Positions 1 to 8,929 of a stretch of DNA of 53,463 nt are shown here, piece after piece. Positions within the stretch are counted from its first letter, which is position 1. Each line of letters opens with the position of its first letter. Where the stretch lies: positions 1-53,463 of the forward strand of contig CALBZE010000121.1 in the NCBI GenBank assembly GCA_937889645.1. The letters run 5' to 3'. The translations under genes and the position numbers were made by a program. Below the pieces are notes generated by a model. The model was given only the letters and a program-made list of their open reading frames with translations. It searched no databases and was not told the origin of the DNA. The stretch comes from an uncultured bacterium (GTDB lineage: Bacteria; Gemmatimonadota; Gemmatimonadetes; Longimicrobiales; RSA9).

Positions 1-70
1 GAGCCCCGAGCCCCGAGCCCCGAGCCCCGAGCCCTGAGCCCTGAGCCCTGAGCCCCGAGCCCCGAGCCCC
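1..70. repeat. Tandem heptamer repeat, 10 units of GAGCCC(C/T)
   Basis: Ten head-to-tail 7-bp units fill the left edge. Units 1-4 and 8-10 read GAGCCCC and units 5-7 read GAGCCCT. The array touches the window edge, so the true copy number may be larger. It is non-coding and is followed by about 90 bases of C/A-rich sequence with no gene before the DUF486 start. Variation in blocks (4+3+3) suggests slippage or unit duplication. Confidence 0.95.
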
Positions 71-163
71 AACACCTACACCCTACCCCTTCCCCGCGCC
101 CAACGCCAGCACCAGATTCCATATCGTCCCGACACAACGAAACCTGACGAACCCAAGACATCC

Positions 164-559
164 ATGCTCCGCGCAGCCGCGCTGCTGATACTATCCAACG
201 TCTTCATGACCTTCGCCTGGTACGGGCACCTGCGTCACACCAACCGCGCGCTCTGGCTCGTGGTGCTCGTGAGCTGGGGGATCGCGTTCTTCGAGTACTG
301 CTTGCAGGTCCCCGCGAACCGGATCGGTTACAACGCGGGGATGACGGGCGCGGAGCTCAAGACGCTCCAGGAGGTGATCACACTCACCGTCTTCGTCGGC
401 TTCGCCGCCTGGTACCTCAAGGAGCCGATCCGGTGGAACACCGTGATCGGCTTCGTTCTCATCGCCATCGGCGCGACCTTCATCTTCGCGCCGTGGGCGA
501 AGCGGGACCGGGTCGAGGAGCCGCCGGTGGTAGTCCGGGAGGCGGGGGAGGTCGGATAG
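164..559 (+). CDS. DUF486 (DMT-like) small membrane protein
   Basis: This 131-residue integral membrane protein matches the DUF486 family, a short relative of the drug/metabolite transporter superfamily. The diagnostic core is seen: SWGIAFFEYCLQVPANRIGY around residues 37-56, then LKTLQEVITLTVF and WYLKEPI. Four hydrophobic helices are visible, at about residues 3-20, 30-47, 68-85 and 93-111, and the tail is charged (AKRDRVEEPP). Length is usual for the family. Substrate and function are unknown; half-sized DMT proteins generally work as dimers. It stands alone, convergent with the downstream tRNA gene. No clear ribosome binding site precedes the ATG. Confidence 0.88.
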   Translation: MLRAAALLILSNVFMTFAWYGHLRHTNRALWLVVLVSWGIAFFEYCLQVPANRIGYNAGMTGAELKTLQEVITLTVFVGFAAWYLKEPIRWNTVIGFVLIAIGATFIFAPWAKRDRVEEPPVVVREAGEVG

Positions 560-599
560 AAAACCGAACCCCGGGATCCGCCGCCGGACCCCGGGGACA

Positions 600-674
600 T
601 GGGCGCTGCTGGATTCGAACCAGCGACCTCCTGCTTGTAAGGCAGGCGCTCTGGACCAACTGAGCTAAGCGCCC
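600..674 (-). tRNA. tRNA-Val (anticodon UAC)
   Basis: Read on the minus strand, the gene starts GGGCGCTTAGCTCAG and ends with the complementary acceptor strand GCGCCC. The 7-bp anticodon loop CTTACAA is closed by a CCTGC/GCAGG stem, giving anticodon TAC (valine). The T-arm GCTGGTTCGAATCCAGC pairs perfectly. The discriminator base is A at position 600, and CCA is not encoded. The D-loop is slightly long (GTTGGTCCAGA). Confidence 0.97.
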
Positions 675-684
675 GTAGCATCGA

Positions 685-713
685 ATCGTAACCCAATGAG
701 GCGTCGCTGTCTA
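685..713 (-). promoter_or_regulatory. Candidate sigma70-type promoter of tRNA-Val
   Basis: On the minus strand a -35 box TAGACA (708-713) and a -10 box TACGAT (685-690) are separated by exactly 17 bases. The -10 box lies 10 bases before the first G of the mature tRNA, so transcription would start within a few bases of the tRNA 5' end. Visual match only. Confidence 0.55.
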
Positions 714-800
714 CCCCTTGACAAGCGCGGCGAAGCTGGCCCGCGACGTGCACCTCCGCACCCCGACTAGCCCCCATCGGACGCGACGCCACGGACCAGA

Positions 801-3710
801 ATGCCGACGCCCGCGCGGCGCACCCAGGACCGACCCCGCAACCACGCCGATCCGTGGTTCCTCCTCTCGCCGGAGGAAGCGCTCCAGCGCCTCGACGTCG
901 ACACAGAGCGCGGGCTCTCGAGGGAGGAGGCGCGGCGTCGCCTCGAGCGGTACGGCCCGAACGAGCTGCCGCGCGAGGCGGGCCCGACGGCCTGGCGGAT
1001 CCTCTGGAGCCAGTTCGCGTCGCCGCTGATCGTGGTCCTGATCGTGGCGGCGCTGATCTCGGCGGCGACGTGGTTCTTCGAGGCGCCGCGCGTGTCCCTC
1101 CCCTACGAGGCGCTCGCCATCCTCGCGATCGTCGTTCTGAACGCGGTCCTCGGGTTCGTGCAGGAGTACCGGGCGGAGCGTGCGGTCGAGGCGCTGGAGG
1201 AGCTTTCGGCTCCGATCGCGCGGGTCCGGCGCGACGGCGAGGAGCGCGAGGCCCCGGCCGCCGAGCTGGTGCCCGGCGACGTCCTGCTCCTCGCCGCGGG
1301 CGACCGCGTCCCAGCCGACGCCCGGCTCGTCGAGGTCCACACGCTCAAGGTCGACGAGGCGCCGCTCACGGGGGAGTCGGTCGCGGTGAGCAAGCGCGTC
1401 GAGGCGCTGGACGACCCCGCCACGGAGCTCGGCGACCGCAAGAACATGGTCTACATGGGCACCGCGGCCACCTACGGCCGCGCCGTCGGCGTCGTGGTCG
1501 GGACCGGGTCGGACACCGAGATGGGGCGGATCGCGACGCTGCTCCAGCGCGCCGACGACAAGACGACGCCGCTCCAGCGGCAGCTCGCCCGCGTCGGCCG
1601 GCAGCTCGGCGCGCTCGCGCTCGGCGTCTCGATAGTCGTCGTCACCGTCGGGCTGCTCCGTGCGGGAAGCTTCCGCCTGGAGCTGGTGCTGCAGCTCTTC
1701 CTCTTCGGCGTCGCGCTCGCGGTCGCGGCCGTCCCCGAAGGGCTCCCCGCGGTCGTCACCGCGTCGCTCGCCCTCGGCGTCCGGCGCCTCGCCCAGCGGA
1801 ACGCGATCGTGCGACGCCTCCCCGCCGTCGAGACGCTCGGCAGCGCCGACGTCATCTGCACCGACAAGACCGGCACGGTCACGCGCGGCGAGATGACCGT
1901 GCGTCGCATCCTCCTTGGCGCCGACCGCTTGATCGAGGTGACGGGCGCCGGGTACGCGCCGGAGGGAGAGTTCCGCGAGGTCGCCGCGCCGACCGGATCA
2001 GGCCTCCCGTCCACCGTAAGCGACCCGGCGGCAACGGCGCCAACGGGCGCCGCAACCGACGCCCGGCCAATCGACCCCGCCCGCGACCCCGCCCTCCTGC
2101 GCCTGCTCCGCCTCGCCGTGCTGAACAACGACGCGCGACTCGTCGTCGACGAGGGCGGCGACGCTCCCCACCTCCGCATCGACGGCGACACGACGGAGGG
2201 CGCGCTCGTCGTCGCCGCGCGGAAGGCGGGAATCGACGCGGACCGCCTGCGCGAGGAGTTCCCGCGCGAGGACGAGATCCCGTTCAGCGGCGAGCGCAAG
2301 CGCATGACCACGATCCACACGCTGGACGGCGTCCGTACCGCAGTCGTGAAGGGCGCGCCGGAGGTGATCCTCGAGCTGTGCACCCTCGACGCCGCCACCC
2401 GCGCCGCGATCCTTGCCCGCAACGAACGCTTCGCCGCCGACGCGCTCCGCACCCTCGCCGTCGCCTCCCGAGCGCTCCCGGACGACGCGGCCCCCGACGA
2501 CCCGGACGCCGTCGAGCGCGACCTCGTCTTCGAAGGCCTCTTCGGCATGCTCGACCCGCCGCGCCCCGAGGCGGCGCCGGCGGTCGCGGAGGCGCGGCGT
2601 GCCGGGATCCGGACCGTGCTCCTCACCGGCGACCACGTCCTCACCGCCCGCGCGATCGCGCGACAGGTCGGCGTCGCCGAGGACGACGACGCGCCGGTCC
2701 TCGCCGGGCGCGACGTGGCCGCCATGAACGACGACGAGCTCGCGCGGCGCGTCGAGGAGGTCAGCGTATACGGCCGCATGGGGCCGGAGGAGAAGATCCG
2801 GATCCTGCGCGCGCTGAAGCGCCGCCGTCGCACCGTCGCCATGACGGGCGACGGCGTGAACGACGCGCCGGCGGTCAAGGATGCGGACATCGGCGTGGCG
2901 ATGGGCGTGGCGGGGACGGACGTGACTCGGGAAGCGAGCGACGTCGTCCTCACGGACGACAACTTCGCCACGATCGTGGCCGCGATCGCCGAGGGGCGTC
3001 GCATCTTCGACAACATTCGCGCCTTCACGCGCTATCTGCTCTCGGCGAACGCGGGCGAAGTGCTCACGGTGTTCGCGGCGGTCATGCTCGCGGCGCCGCT
3101 GGGACTCGCGCCGGAGGGCGCGCTCTTCCTGCCGCTCCTCCCTGCGCAGATCCTGTGGATCAACCTGGTCACGGACGGGCCACCGGCGCTCTCGCTCGGG
3201 ATGAGCCCCGCGCGGCCGGAGCAGATGCGTCGCCCGCCGCGCCCGCCAGGCGAGCCGGTGATCCACCGCCCGATGTGGTTCCTGATCGCGACCGTCGGCG
3301 TCGTGATCATGCTCGGCACGCTCTTCGTCCTGGACGCCTACCTCCCCGGCGGGCTCGTGCACTTCATGGGCACGGGCACGGGCGACGCGGACGCGTACAG
3401 CTACGCGCGCACGGCGGCCTTCACGACGCTCCTCATGTTCGAGATCTTCGACGTCTTCAACTGCCTGAGCCAGACGGAGAGCGTGTTCCGGAGCCACGTA
3501 CACCGCCACCCATGGCTCCTGGGCGCCGTCGCGTTGAGCATGCTGCTTCACGTCGCCGTGGTGTACTGGCCGCCGCTCCAATCCGCGTTCGGCACGGTCC
3601 CGCTCGCGACGCGCGACTGGCTCTTCGCGGCGGGCGTCGCGGCGACCGTCGTCGTCGCGGTCGAATTGCTCAAGCTGACGCCGCTGGTGCGATCGCCCGC
3701 ACGGGGCTGA
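801..3710 (+). CDS. P2-type (Ca2+-ATPase-like) cation-transporting P-type ATPase
   Basis: This 969-residue P-type ATPase has all hallmark motifs in order: an N-terminal cation-ATPase domain, TGES in the actuator domain, the phosphorylation motif DKTGT with Asp355, KGAPE in the nucleotide domain, and the hinge TGDGVNDAP. Ion-site helices match SERCA: PEGLPAVVT in M4, NAGE in M5 and NLVTDG in M6. These retain the M4 Glu, M5 Asn and Glu, and M6 Asn, Thr and Asp used for Ca2+, so Ca2+ export is the best guess; Mn2+ is possible. Expected topology is 10 helices. An insertion rich in Ala/Pro/Thr lies near residues 395-430, between the P and N domains. It is transcribed alone and converges with the cytochrome gene at 3717, leaving 6 bases between them. 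Confidence 0.93.
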   Translation: MPTPARRTQDRPRNHADPWFLLSPEEALQRLDVDTERGLSREEARRRLERYGPNELPREAGPTAWRILWSQFASPLIVVLIVAALISAATWFFEAPRVSLPYEALAILAIVVLNAVLGFVQEYRAERAVEALEELSAPIARVRRDGEEREAPAAELVPGDVLLLAAGDRVPADARLVEVHTLKVDEAPLTGESVAVSKRVEALDDPATELGDRKNMVYMGTAATYGRAVGVVVGTGSDTEMGRIATLLQRADDKTTPLQRQLARVGRQLGALALGVSIVVVTVGLLRAGSFRLELVLQLFLFGVALAVAAVPEGLPAVVTASLALGVRRLAQRNAIVRRLPAVETLGSADVICTDKTGTVTRGEMTVRRILLGADRLIEVTGAGYAPEGEFREVAAPTGSGLPSTVSDPAATAPTGAATDARPIDPARDPALLRLLRLAVLNNDARLVVDEGGDAPHLRIDGDTTEGALVVAARKAGIDADRLREEFPREDEIPFSGERKRMTTIHTLDGVRTAVVKGAPEVILELCTLDAATRAAILARNERFAADALRTLAVASRALPDDAAPDDPDAVERDLVFEGLFGMLDPPRPEAAPAVAEARRAGIRTVLLTGDHVLTARAIARQVGVAEDDDAPVLAGRDVAAMNDDELARRVEEVSVYGRMGPEEKIRILRALKRRRRTVAMTGDGVNDAPAVKDADIGVAMGVAGTDVTREASDVVLTDDNFATIVAAIAEGRRIFDNIRAFTRYLLSANAGEVLTVFAAVMLAAPLGLAPEGALFLPLLPAQILWINLVTDGPPALSLGMSPARPEQMRRPPRPPGEPVIHRPMWFLIATVGVVIMLGTLFVLDAYLPGGLVHFMGTGTGDADAYSYARTAAFTTLLMFEIFDVFNCLSQTESVFRSHVHRHPWLLGAVALSMLLHVAVVYWPPLQSAFGTVPLATRDWLFAAGVAATVVVAVELLKLTPLVRSPARG

Positions 3711-3716
3711 GGTCGC

Positions 3717-4634
3717 TCACCACCCCAAATCCGGCCGCACCGTGTGGAGCAGCGCAGGCGCCTCGCCGAGCGTGAAGAGGTAGGCGGCCATGTCGAGCGC
3801 CTCGTCGGCGGTCACGCCGAGGTTCGGCATCGCGGTCCCCGGCTCGATCCCCTGCGGGTTCACGATCCAGGCGACCAGATCCTGCGGCGTGTTCAGCACC
3901 GCGCCGGCGATGAAGTGCCGCTCGCCGAACCGCGTGAGCGGCGGCCCGACCTGCCCGCGCGCGTTCACGACGCCCGGGATCACATGGCACGCGCCGCAGC
4001 CGTACTGCGCCATCAGCCGGCGGCCGCGCTCCGGGTCGCCGCGCGTCAGGAGCAGGCGCAGCCCGCGGTCGTCCTCCTCGATCCACTCCACGCCGGGCGG
4101 GAGCGGCGCGCCCGTGTCGATCGCGCGGACCATCGCCTCGTACTCGCTCCGCGAGAGCCGCACCTGCCGCCGCAGATAGGCGACGACGGCCCAGATCTCG
4201 TCGTCGGTGAGCGCGATCGAGAACGACGGCATCCCGGTGAGCTTCAGCCCGTTTCGCGTGATCCAGAACAGCTCGGCGTCGGACCACTCCGAGACCTCGA
4301 TGGAGAGCCGCGGCGCGGCGGGATTCAGCCCTCTGCCGATCACCTCGCGGTCGGTCCCGGGGGAGCCGTGGCAGACGGCGCAGAGCTGGCGGTAGCGGAC
4401 GAGCCCCGCGCGGACGAGGTCGGCGTCGGCGAGCGGCGGCGCCTCGATCCCCGAAGCATGCCGCCGCACCGAACTCTGCTGGACCGTGGTCAGGAGTCGT
4501 GTGACGAAGTCGTAGTGCGACTCGTTCGCCGCGATGTCGTAAATCCCGGAGTAGACCACGGTCGCCGCCCCCATCACCGTCAGCACGGCGACCGTCACCA
4601 CGGCCCAGAACACGCATTTGAGGGCAAGCTTCAC
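3717..4634 (-). CDS. Membrane-anchored dihaem cytochrome c
   Basis: Starting at GTG 4634 (305 residues), one N-terminal helix (about residues 8-30) anchors two periplasmic cytochrome c domains. Haem sites are CAVCH at 85-89, with a likely Met ligand in LTGMPSF near 135, and CGACH at 213-217, with a likely ligand in GTAMPNLG. The GTG is chosen because it sits just before the anchor helix; the upstream frame is Arg-rich junk, and only a weak GGA precedes the start. It is divergent from the cox operon, with 206 bases between the two starts, and so probably feeds electrons to it or receives them from a reductase. Its second domain closely resembles the lipoprotein cytochrome at 8926, pointing to domain duplication around the cluster. 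Confidence 0.88.
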   Translation of the reverse strand: MKLALKCVFWAVVTVAVLTVMGAATVVYSGIYDIAANESHYDFVTRLLTTVQQSSVRRHASGIEAPPLADADLVRAGLVRYRQLCAVCHGSPGTDREVIGRGLNPAAPRLSIEVSEWSDAELFWITRNGLKLTGMPSFSIALTDDEIWAVVAYLRRQVRLSRSEYEAMVRAIDTGAPLPPGVEWIEEDDRGLRLLLTRGDPERGRRLMAQYGCGACHVIPGVVNARGQVGPPLTRFGERHFIAGAVLNTPQDLVAWIVNPQGIEPGTAMPNLGVTADEALDMAAYLFTLGEAPALLHTVRPDLGW

Positions 4635-4840
4635 GACGACATCCAGCGAGCCGGGACCGGAACGCGAGCCGCAGACGAGGCGCGGCCGACGGTGCACGGC
4701 GCGTGCCAGGCGGGCCCGGGTCTTGCACACGGCGCCCGCGCTCGTGCGCGCGCGCCGGCGGTGCTCGAACGTATCGCGCGATCCTGCCGGCGCGACCCAC
4801 GAGCCGCACACGGTCGCACCCCATCGCACCCCGACGGCCG

Positions 4841-5941
4841 ATGGACGGATCTCCCTGGCCCCAATCCGCGCTCGCCCCCGATGGGCCCGCCGCACGGGCG
4901 ATCCTCGAGATCGGCTGGATCCTGACCGGACTCTCGGTCTTCGTCGTCCTCCTCGTGGCGGCCGCGCTGCTGATCGCGGTCTTCCGACGCCGCGACTACG
5001 AGGCGACGGCCGCGCCGCTCCCGGTCTCGCCCGACCTGGTGCGGAAGATTCGGGGCGAGCGCGAGAGCCTCGATCCGACGCCGGGGGAGTCGCTTCCGCT
5101 CGAGGCGCAGGCGGGCGCCGGGCTCGGACTACGCCGCGACGTCCGCTGCGAGACGCTCCCCGACGACCGGCGCAGCGTCCGCTGGATCCTCGCCGGCGGC
5201 GTCGCCTTCCCCGTCGTCGTCCTCGTGCCGCTCTTCGTGCTCACCATGCGCTCGCTCGCGGCCGTCTACGCCCGTGACGTCGAGCCCGACCACACGATCG
5301 AGGTCGTCGGGCGGCAGTTCTGGTGGGAGGTGCACTACCTGGATGGGGCCGGGAACCGCGCGTTCGAGACGGCGAACGAGATCCACGTCCCGGTCGGCAG
5401 AACGGTGCTCGTTCGGCTGCTCTCCGCCGACGTGATCCACTCCTTCTGGGTCCCCCGGCTGGCCGGGAAGCTGGACATGATCCCCGGGAAAGTGAACCAG
5501 TTCCGCATCCGCGCGGACGCGCCGGGGGAATATCGCGGCCAGTGCGCGGAGTACTGCGGCCTGCAGCACGCGAAGATGGCGTTCCTCGTAGTCGCGCAGC
5601 CGGAGGAGGAGTTCAGGGCGTGGGCGGCGCGGCAGGCGCTCCCCGCCGCGCAGCCCGCGGACTCGCTGGCCGCCCGCGGACGCGACGTCTTCCTCTCGAG
5701 CGGCTGCGCCGCCTGCCACGCGATCCGCGGCACCCCGGCCGCGGCGGACCTCGGCCCCGATCTCACGCACCTGGCCAGCCGGCGCACCCTCGCCGCGCTC
5801 GCCATGCCGAACAACCGCGGCCACCTCGCCGGCTGGATCGCGGACCCGCAGGCGATCAAGCCGGGGAACCTCATGCCCGCCGTCCCGCTCCCCGCCGCCG
5901 ACCTCCAGGCGCTCCTCCACTACCTCGAGGGGCTGCGGTAG
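4841..5941 (+). CDS. ctaC: Cytochrome c oxidase subunit II with fused haem c domain
   Basis: The 366-residue protein has two transmembrane helices (about 21-48 and 113-139) and a CuA cupredoxin domain. The copper ligands are all visible: His200, and Cys235, Glu237, Cys239, His243 and Met246 in GQCAEYCGLQHAKM. A C-terminal cytochrome c domain carries CAACH at 289-293 and an LMPAVP Met ligand, making this a caa3-type subunit II. The cytoplasmic loop between the helices is about 64 residues, much longer than usual. No cleavable signal or lipobox is evident. The ATG start has no clear ribosome binding site. It is first in a four-gene operon, 4 bases before ctaD. Confidence 0.95.
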   Translation: MDGSPWPQSALAPDGPAARAILEIGWILTGLSVFVVLLVAAALLIAVFRRRDYEATAAPLPVSPDLVRKIRGERESLDPTPGESLPLEAQAGAGLGLRRDVRCETLPDDRRSVRWILAGGVAFPVVVLVPLFVLTMRSLAAVYARDVEPDHTIEVVGRQFWWEVHYLDGAGNRAFETANEIHVPVGRTVLVRLLSADVIHSFWVPRLAGKLDMIPGKVNQFRIRADAPGEYRGQCAEYCGLQHAKMAFLVVAQPEEEFRAWAARQALPAAQPADSLAARGRDVFLSSGCAACHAIRGTPAAADLGPDLTHLASRRTLAALAMPNNRGHLAGWIADPQAIKPGNLMPAVPLPAADLQALLHYLEGLR

Positions 5942-5945
5942 GACT

Positions 5946-8492
5946 ATGGAGACCGGAACCGTCCCCCGGGTCGATACGCACCCCTACTTCGAGGTCGACG
6001 AGGCGCGCTCAAGAGAGTTCGAGCGCGTCTGGGGCGCCGCCCGCGGCATCCTCGGCTACCTCCGCGAGATCAACAACATCCCCATCGCGACGCGCTACAT
6101 CTTCGCCAGCTTCGCCTTCTTCCTGGTGGGCGGCTCCTTCGCGCTCCTCATGCGCACCCAGCTCGCCGTCCCCCAGAGCGATTTCCTCGATCCGCGCACC
6201 TACAACCAACTCTTCACCATGCACGGGACGACGATGATGTTCCTCTTCGTCATCCCGTTCATCGAGGCGGTCGCGAACTACTTCCTCCCCCTCATGCTTG
6301 GCACGCGCGACCTCCCCTTCCCCCGCATGACGACGCTCGCGCTCTGGACCTACATCTGGGGCGGGCTCTTCATCTTCACGAGCTTCCTCTTCGGCGAGGC
6401 GCCGGAGGCGGGCTGGTTCGCGTACGTCCCGCTGAGCAACCGCGAGTTCAGCCCCGGTCTCGGGATGGACTTCTGGGACATCGGCCTGAGCGTCGCCGAG
6501 ATCGCCGCCATGGGCGCCGGCGCGGAACTGCTCATCGCCGTGCTCCGCATGCGTGCGCCGGGGCAGGCGCTCCATCGCCTGCCGATCTTCGCGTGGGCGA
6601 TGATCGTCTTCGCCTTCATGATCATCTTCGCCTTCACCCCGCTGATCGTGGGGACGCTCATGCTCGAGCTGGACCGGAAGGCGCTGACCAGCTTCTTCGT
6701 CCCCGAGAACGGCGGCGACCCGCTCCTCTGGCAGCACCTCTTCTGGTTCTTCGGGCACCCCGAGGTCTACATCATGTTCATCCCCGCACTCGGGATGGTC
6801 TCTCAGATCGTGCCCGTCTTCACGCGGCGCCCGCTGGTCGGCTATCCGCTGGTCGTGATGGCGATGATCGCGATCGGCTTCGTCAGCTTCGGGCTCTGGG
6901 TCCACCACATGTTCGCGACGGGGCTGAGCCCGACGGCGCTCGGCTTCTTCGCGGCGGCGAGCCTGCTGATCGCGATCCCCAGCGGCGTCCAGATCTTCGC
7001 CTGGATCGCGACGATCTGGACCGGCCGGCCCGTCTGGCGGACGCCGCTCCTCTTCGTCGTCGGGTTCATCCTGATCTTCGTGATGGGCGGGGTGACCGGG
7101 ACGATGGTGGGCTCGGTGCCCTTCGACCTGCAGGTGCACGACTCGTTCTTCGTCGTCGCGCACTTCCACTACGTGCTGATCGGCGGCGTGGTCTTCCCGT
7201 TCTACGCCATGCTCTACTACTGGATGCCGAAGGTGACGGGAAGGCTCCTCTCGGAGCGGCTCGGGAAATGGCAGTTCTGGCTGATGTTCGTCTCGTTCAA
7301 CGTCGCCTTCTTCCCGATGCACATCCTGGGGCTGCTCGGGATGCCGCGCCGGATCTACACCTACGAGGCGGGGCTGGGGTGGGAGACGCTGAACCTCGTC
7401 TCGACGGTCGGCGCGTGGGTGTTCGGGCTCAGCGCGTCGTTGATCGCGGTCAATCTGCTCTGGAGCCTGAAACGGGGTAAGCCGGCGGGCGCTAACCCGT
7501 GGAACGCGGGCACGCTCGAGTGGTGGGAGCCATCGCCGCCGCCCAACGCGCAGTTCAAGTTCATCCCGTTCGTCCGCAGCCGGGACCCGCTCTGGGACCA
7601 GACGACGCTCGGGCCGCTTCCCGAGGAGGAACACGAGGAGCGCCTGATCGAGCCGCTCCGCAGCGCCCCCACGCGCTGGCGCGGCGCGCTCATCGTTTCC
7701 GCGCTGGACGCGCGCCCGATCGCGATCGTGCAGATGCCGCGGTCGACGATCTGGCCGTTCGTCATGTCGGTCGGCTTCGTCACGACCTTCGCCGGGCTCC
7801 TCGTCGAGAACCTGTGGATTCTCGGGCCGGGGCTGGCCGTCATCGGGATCTCGATCATCGGCTGGTTCTGGCCGGACAAGGACCAGGATGCGGCGATCGA
7901 GGAGATCGGGACCGACCCCGGCCCCGGCAAGCTCCCCCTGGCCATCGCCGGGCCGATCTCGAACGGCTGGTGGGCGATGCTGGTCTTCCTGCTGGTCATG
8001 GCGACGGCGCTCGCCACGTTCATCGCCAGCTACTTCTACCTCGGCGACGGCCCCGGCTGGCCGCCGGTCGCGCCGCCCGCGCGGAGCGCGACGCTCGCAA
8101 CGTTCGTGGCCGTAGCCGTCGCGGCGACGACGTACATCTTCGCCCGCGGCGTGCGGCGGAAGACCCTGCGCGCACGCCGCATCGGCCTGATCGCGACCGC
8201 CGCGCTAGCGCTCGCCTTCCTGGTCCCGGCCTACGGCGCATGGACCGAGCTCGGTCTGCGCGCCCGCGACAGCGCCTACGCCTCCGCCGTCGTCACGATC
8301 CTCGGGTTCGAGTGGCTCATGGCGATCGTGCTGCTGGTGCTCGTTGCCGGTTCGATCGCGTGGGCGTTCGGCAAGCCGAAGGACCCGCGCGGCGACGGCC
8401 TCGCGCTCCTCGCCGAGCTGCAGGGCTACTTCATGACCGGCTCCTGGGCCGTCGTCTTCGTGGTCCTCTACCTCCTGCCGCGGCTATGGTGA
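5946..8492 (+). CDS. ctaD: Cytochrome c oxidase subunit I fused to a subunit III-like domain
   Basis: This 848-residue catalytic subunit reduces O2 to water. Residues 1 to about 515 form subunit I: haem a ligand His93 in TMHGTT, CuB His271 cross-linked to Tyr275 in GHPEVY, His320/His321, and haem ligands His406/His408 in VVAHFHYV. Glu273 in HPEVY marks an A1-type oxidase, and the D-channel entrance Asp122 is present. The K-channel lysine is replaced (Gln349 in SGVQIF) and the D-channel Asn equivalent is Thr129. After a Pro-rich linker, residues about 590-848 add seven or so helices resembling subunit III. The gene overlaps the next start by 7 bases. Confidence 0.95.
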   Translation: METGTVPRVDTHPYFEVDEARSREFERVWGAARGILGYLREINNIPIATRYIFASFAFFLVGGSFALLMRTQLAVPQSDFLDPRTYNQLFTMHGTTMMFLFVIPFIEAVANYFLPLMLGTRDLPFPRMTTLALWTYIWGGLFIFTSFLFGEAPEAGWFAYVPLSNREFSPGLGMDFWDIGLSVAEIAAMGAGAELLIAVLRMRAPGQALHRLPIFAWAMIVFAFMIIFAFTPLIVGTLMLELDRKALTSFFVPENGGDPLLWQHLFWFFGHPEVYIMFIPALGMVSQIVPVFTRRPLVGYPLVVMAMIAIGFVSFGLWVHHMFATGLSPTALGFFAAASLLIAIPSGVQIFAWIATIWTGRPVWRTPLLFVVGFILIFVMGGVTGTMVGSVPFDLQVHDSFFVVAHFHYVLIGGVVFPFYAMLYYWMPKVTGRLLSERLGKWQFWLMFVSFNVAFFPMHILGLLGMPRRIYTYEAGLGWETLNLVSTVGAWVFGLSASLIAVNLLWSLKRGKPAGANPWNAGTLEWWEPSPPPNAQFKFIPFVRSRDPLWDQTTLGPLPEEEHEERLIEPLRSAPTRWRGALIVSALDARPIAIVQMPRSTIWPFVMSVGFVTTFAGLLVENLWILGPGLAVIGISIIGWFWPDKDQDAAIEEIGTDPGPGKLPLAIAGPISNGWWAMLVFLLVMATALATFIASYFYLGDGPGWPPVAPPARSATLATFVAVAVAATTYIFARGVRRKTLRARRIGLIATAALALAFLVPAYGAWTELGLRARDSAYASAVVTILGFEWLMAIVLLVLVAGSIAWAFGKPKDPRGDGLALLAELQGYFMTGSWAVVFVVLYLLPRLW

Positions 8493-8929
8493 CCGGCGCA
8501 AGGCGGTCGGCGGACGACCCCGAACGGCGCGGCGGCGAAAGCGCACGGCCCGACGAACGCCGCGTCGGCGCGGCGACGCTGCTCTTCTCGTTCCTCGGCC
8601 CCCCCGTGCTCTGGGCGATCCACTTCAACCTCGTCTATTTCCTGAACACGCTCTTCTGCTCCGGCGGGTGGGGAGGAGGCGACGTCGTGGTCATGCTGAC
8701 CGCGCTGCCGTTCGGCGCCGCGTCGGCGGCCTCGGGGATCATCGCCTACCGGAACTGGCGGGAGCTGCGCGAGGGGCGCTCGCTGCGCGTCGGGCTGGTC
8801 GAGACGGGCGGGCGCAGCAGCGTGCTCCTCGTGATGGGCGTCGCGGCCTCCGTCCTCTTCACGCTCCTGATCGTGCTCGAGTCCTTCGCGCCGATCTACG
8901 TGCCGCCGTGCGCGGAGGTGGGGCCGTGA
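8486..8929 (+). CDS. Small integral membrane protein of the cox operon
   Basis: The 147-residue protein is encoded between ctaD and a cytochrome c, with 7- and 4-base overlaps. The N-terminus is charged (residues 1-28). Three hydrophobic segments follow: FSFLGPPVLWAIHFNLVYFL, a segment near residues 70-90 (VVMLTALPFGAASAASG), and a C-terminal segment at about 115-137. I do not recognise the family with certainty. Size, position and topology resemble the unnamed helper or subunit IV-like proteins found in caa3/CoxI-III fusion operons, so a structural or assembly role is likely. A Cys in TLFCSGG and a late Cys (PPCAEV) are the only cysteines. Confidence 0.8.
   Translation: MVTGARRSADDPERRGGESARPDERRVGAATLLFSFLGPPVLWAIHFNLVYFLNTLFCSGGWGGGDVVVMLTALPFGAASAASGIIAYRNWRELREGRSLRVGLVETGGRSSVLLVMGVAASVLFTLLIVLESFAPIYVPPCAEVGP

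Noticed and set aside
1..70. CRISPR or attachment-site repeat
   Set aside because: It is a simple 7-bp tandem array without spacers or an adjacent integrase.
3711..3716. Terminator between the ATPase and cytochrome genes
   Set aside because: Only 6 bases lie between the convergent stops, and no hairpin with a T-run is visible nearby.
854..3775. A second-frame plus-strand ORF of about 970 codons across the ATPase gene
   Set aside because: It is a frame shadow made of Arg/Gly/Ala/Pro. The ATPase frame contains every P-type motif.
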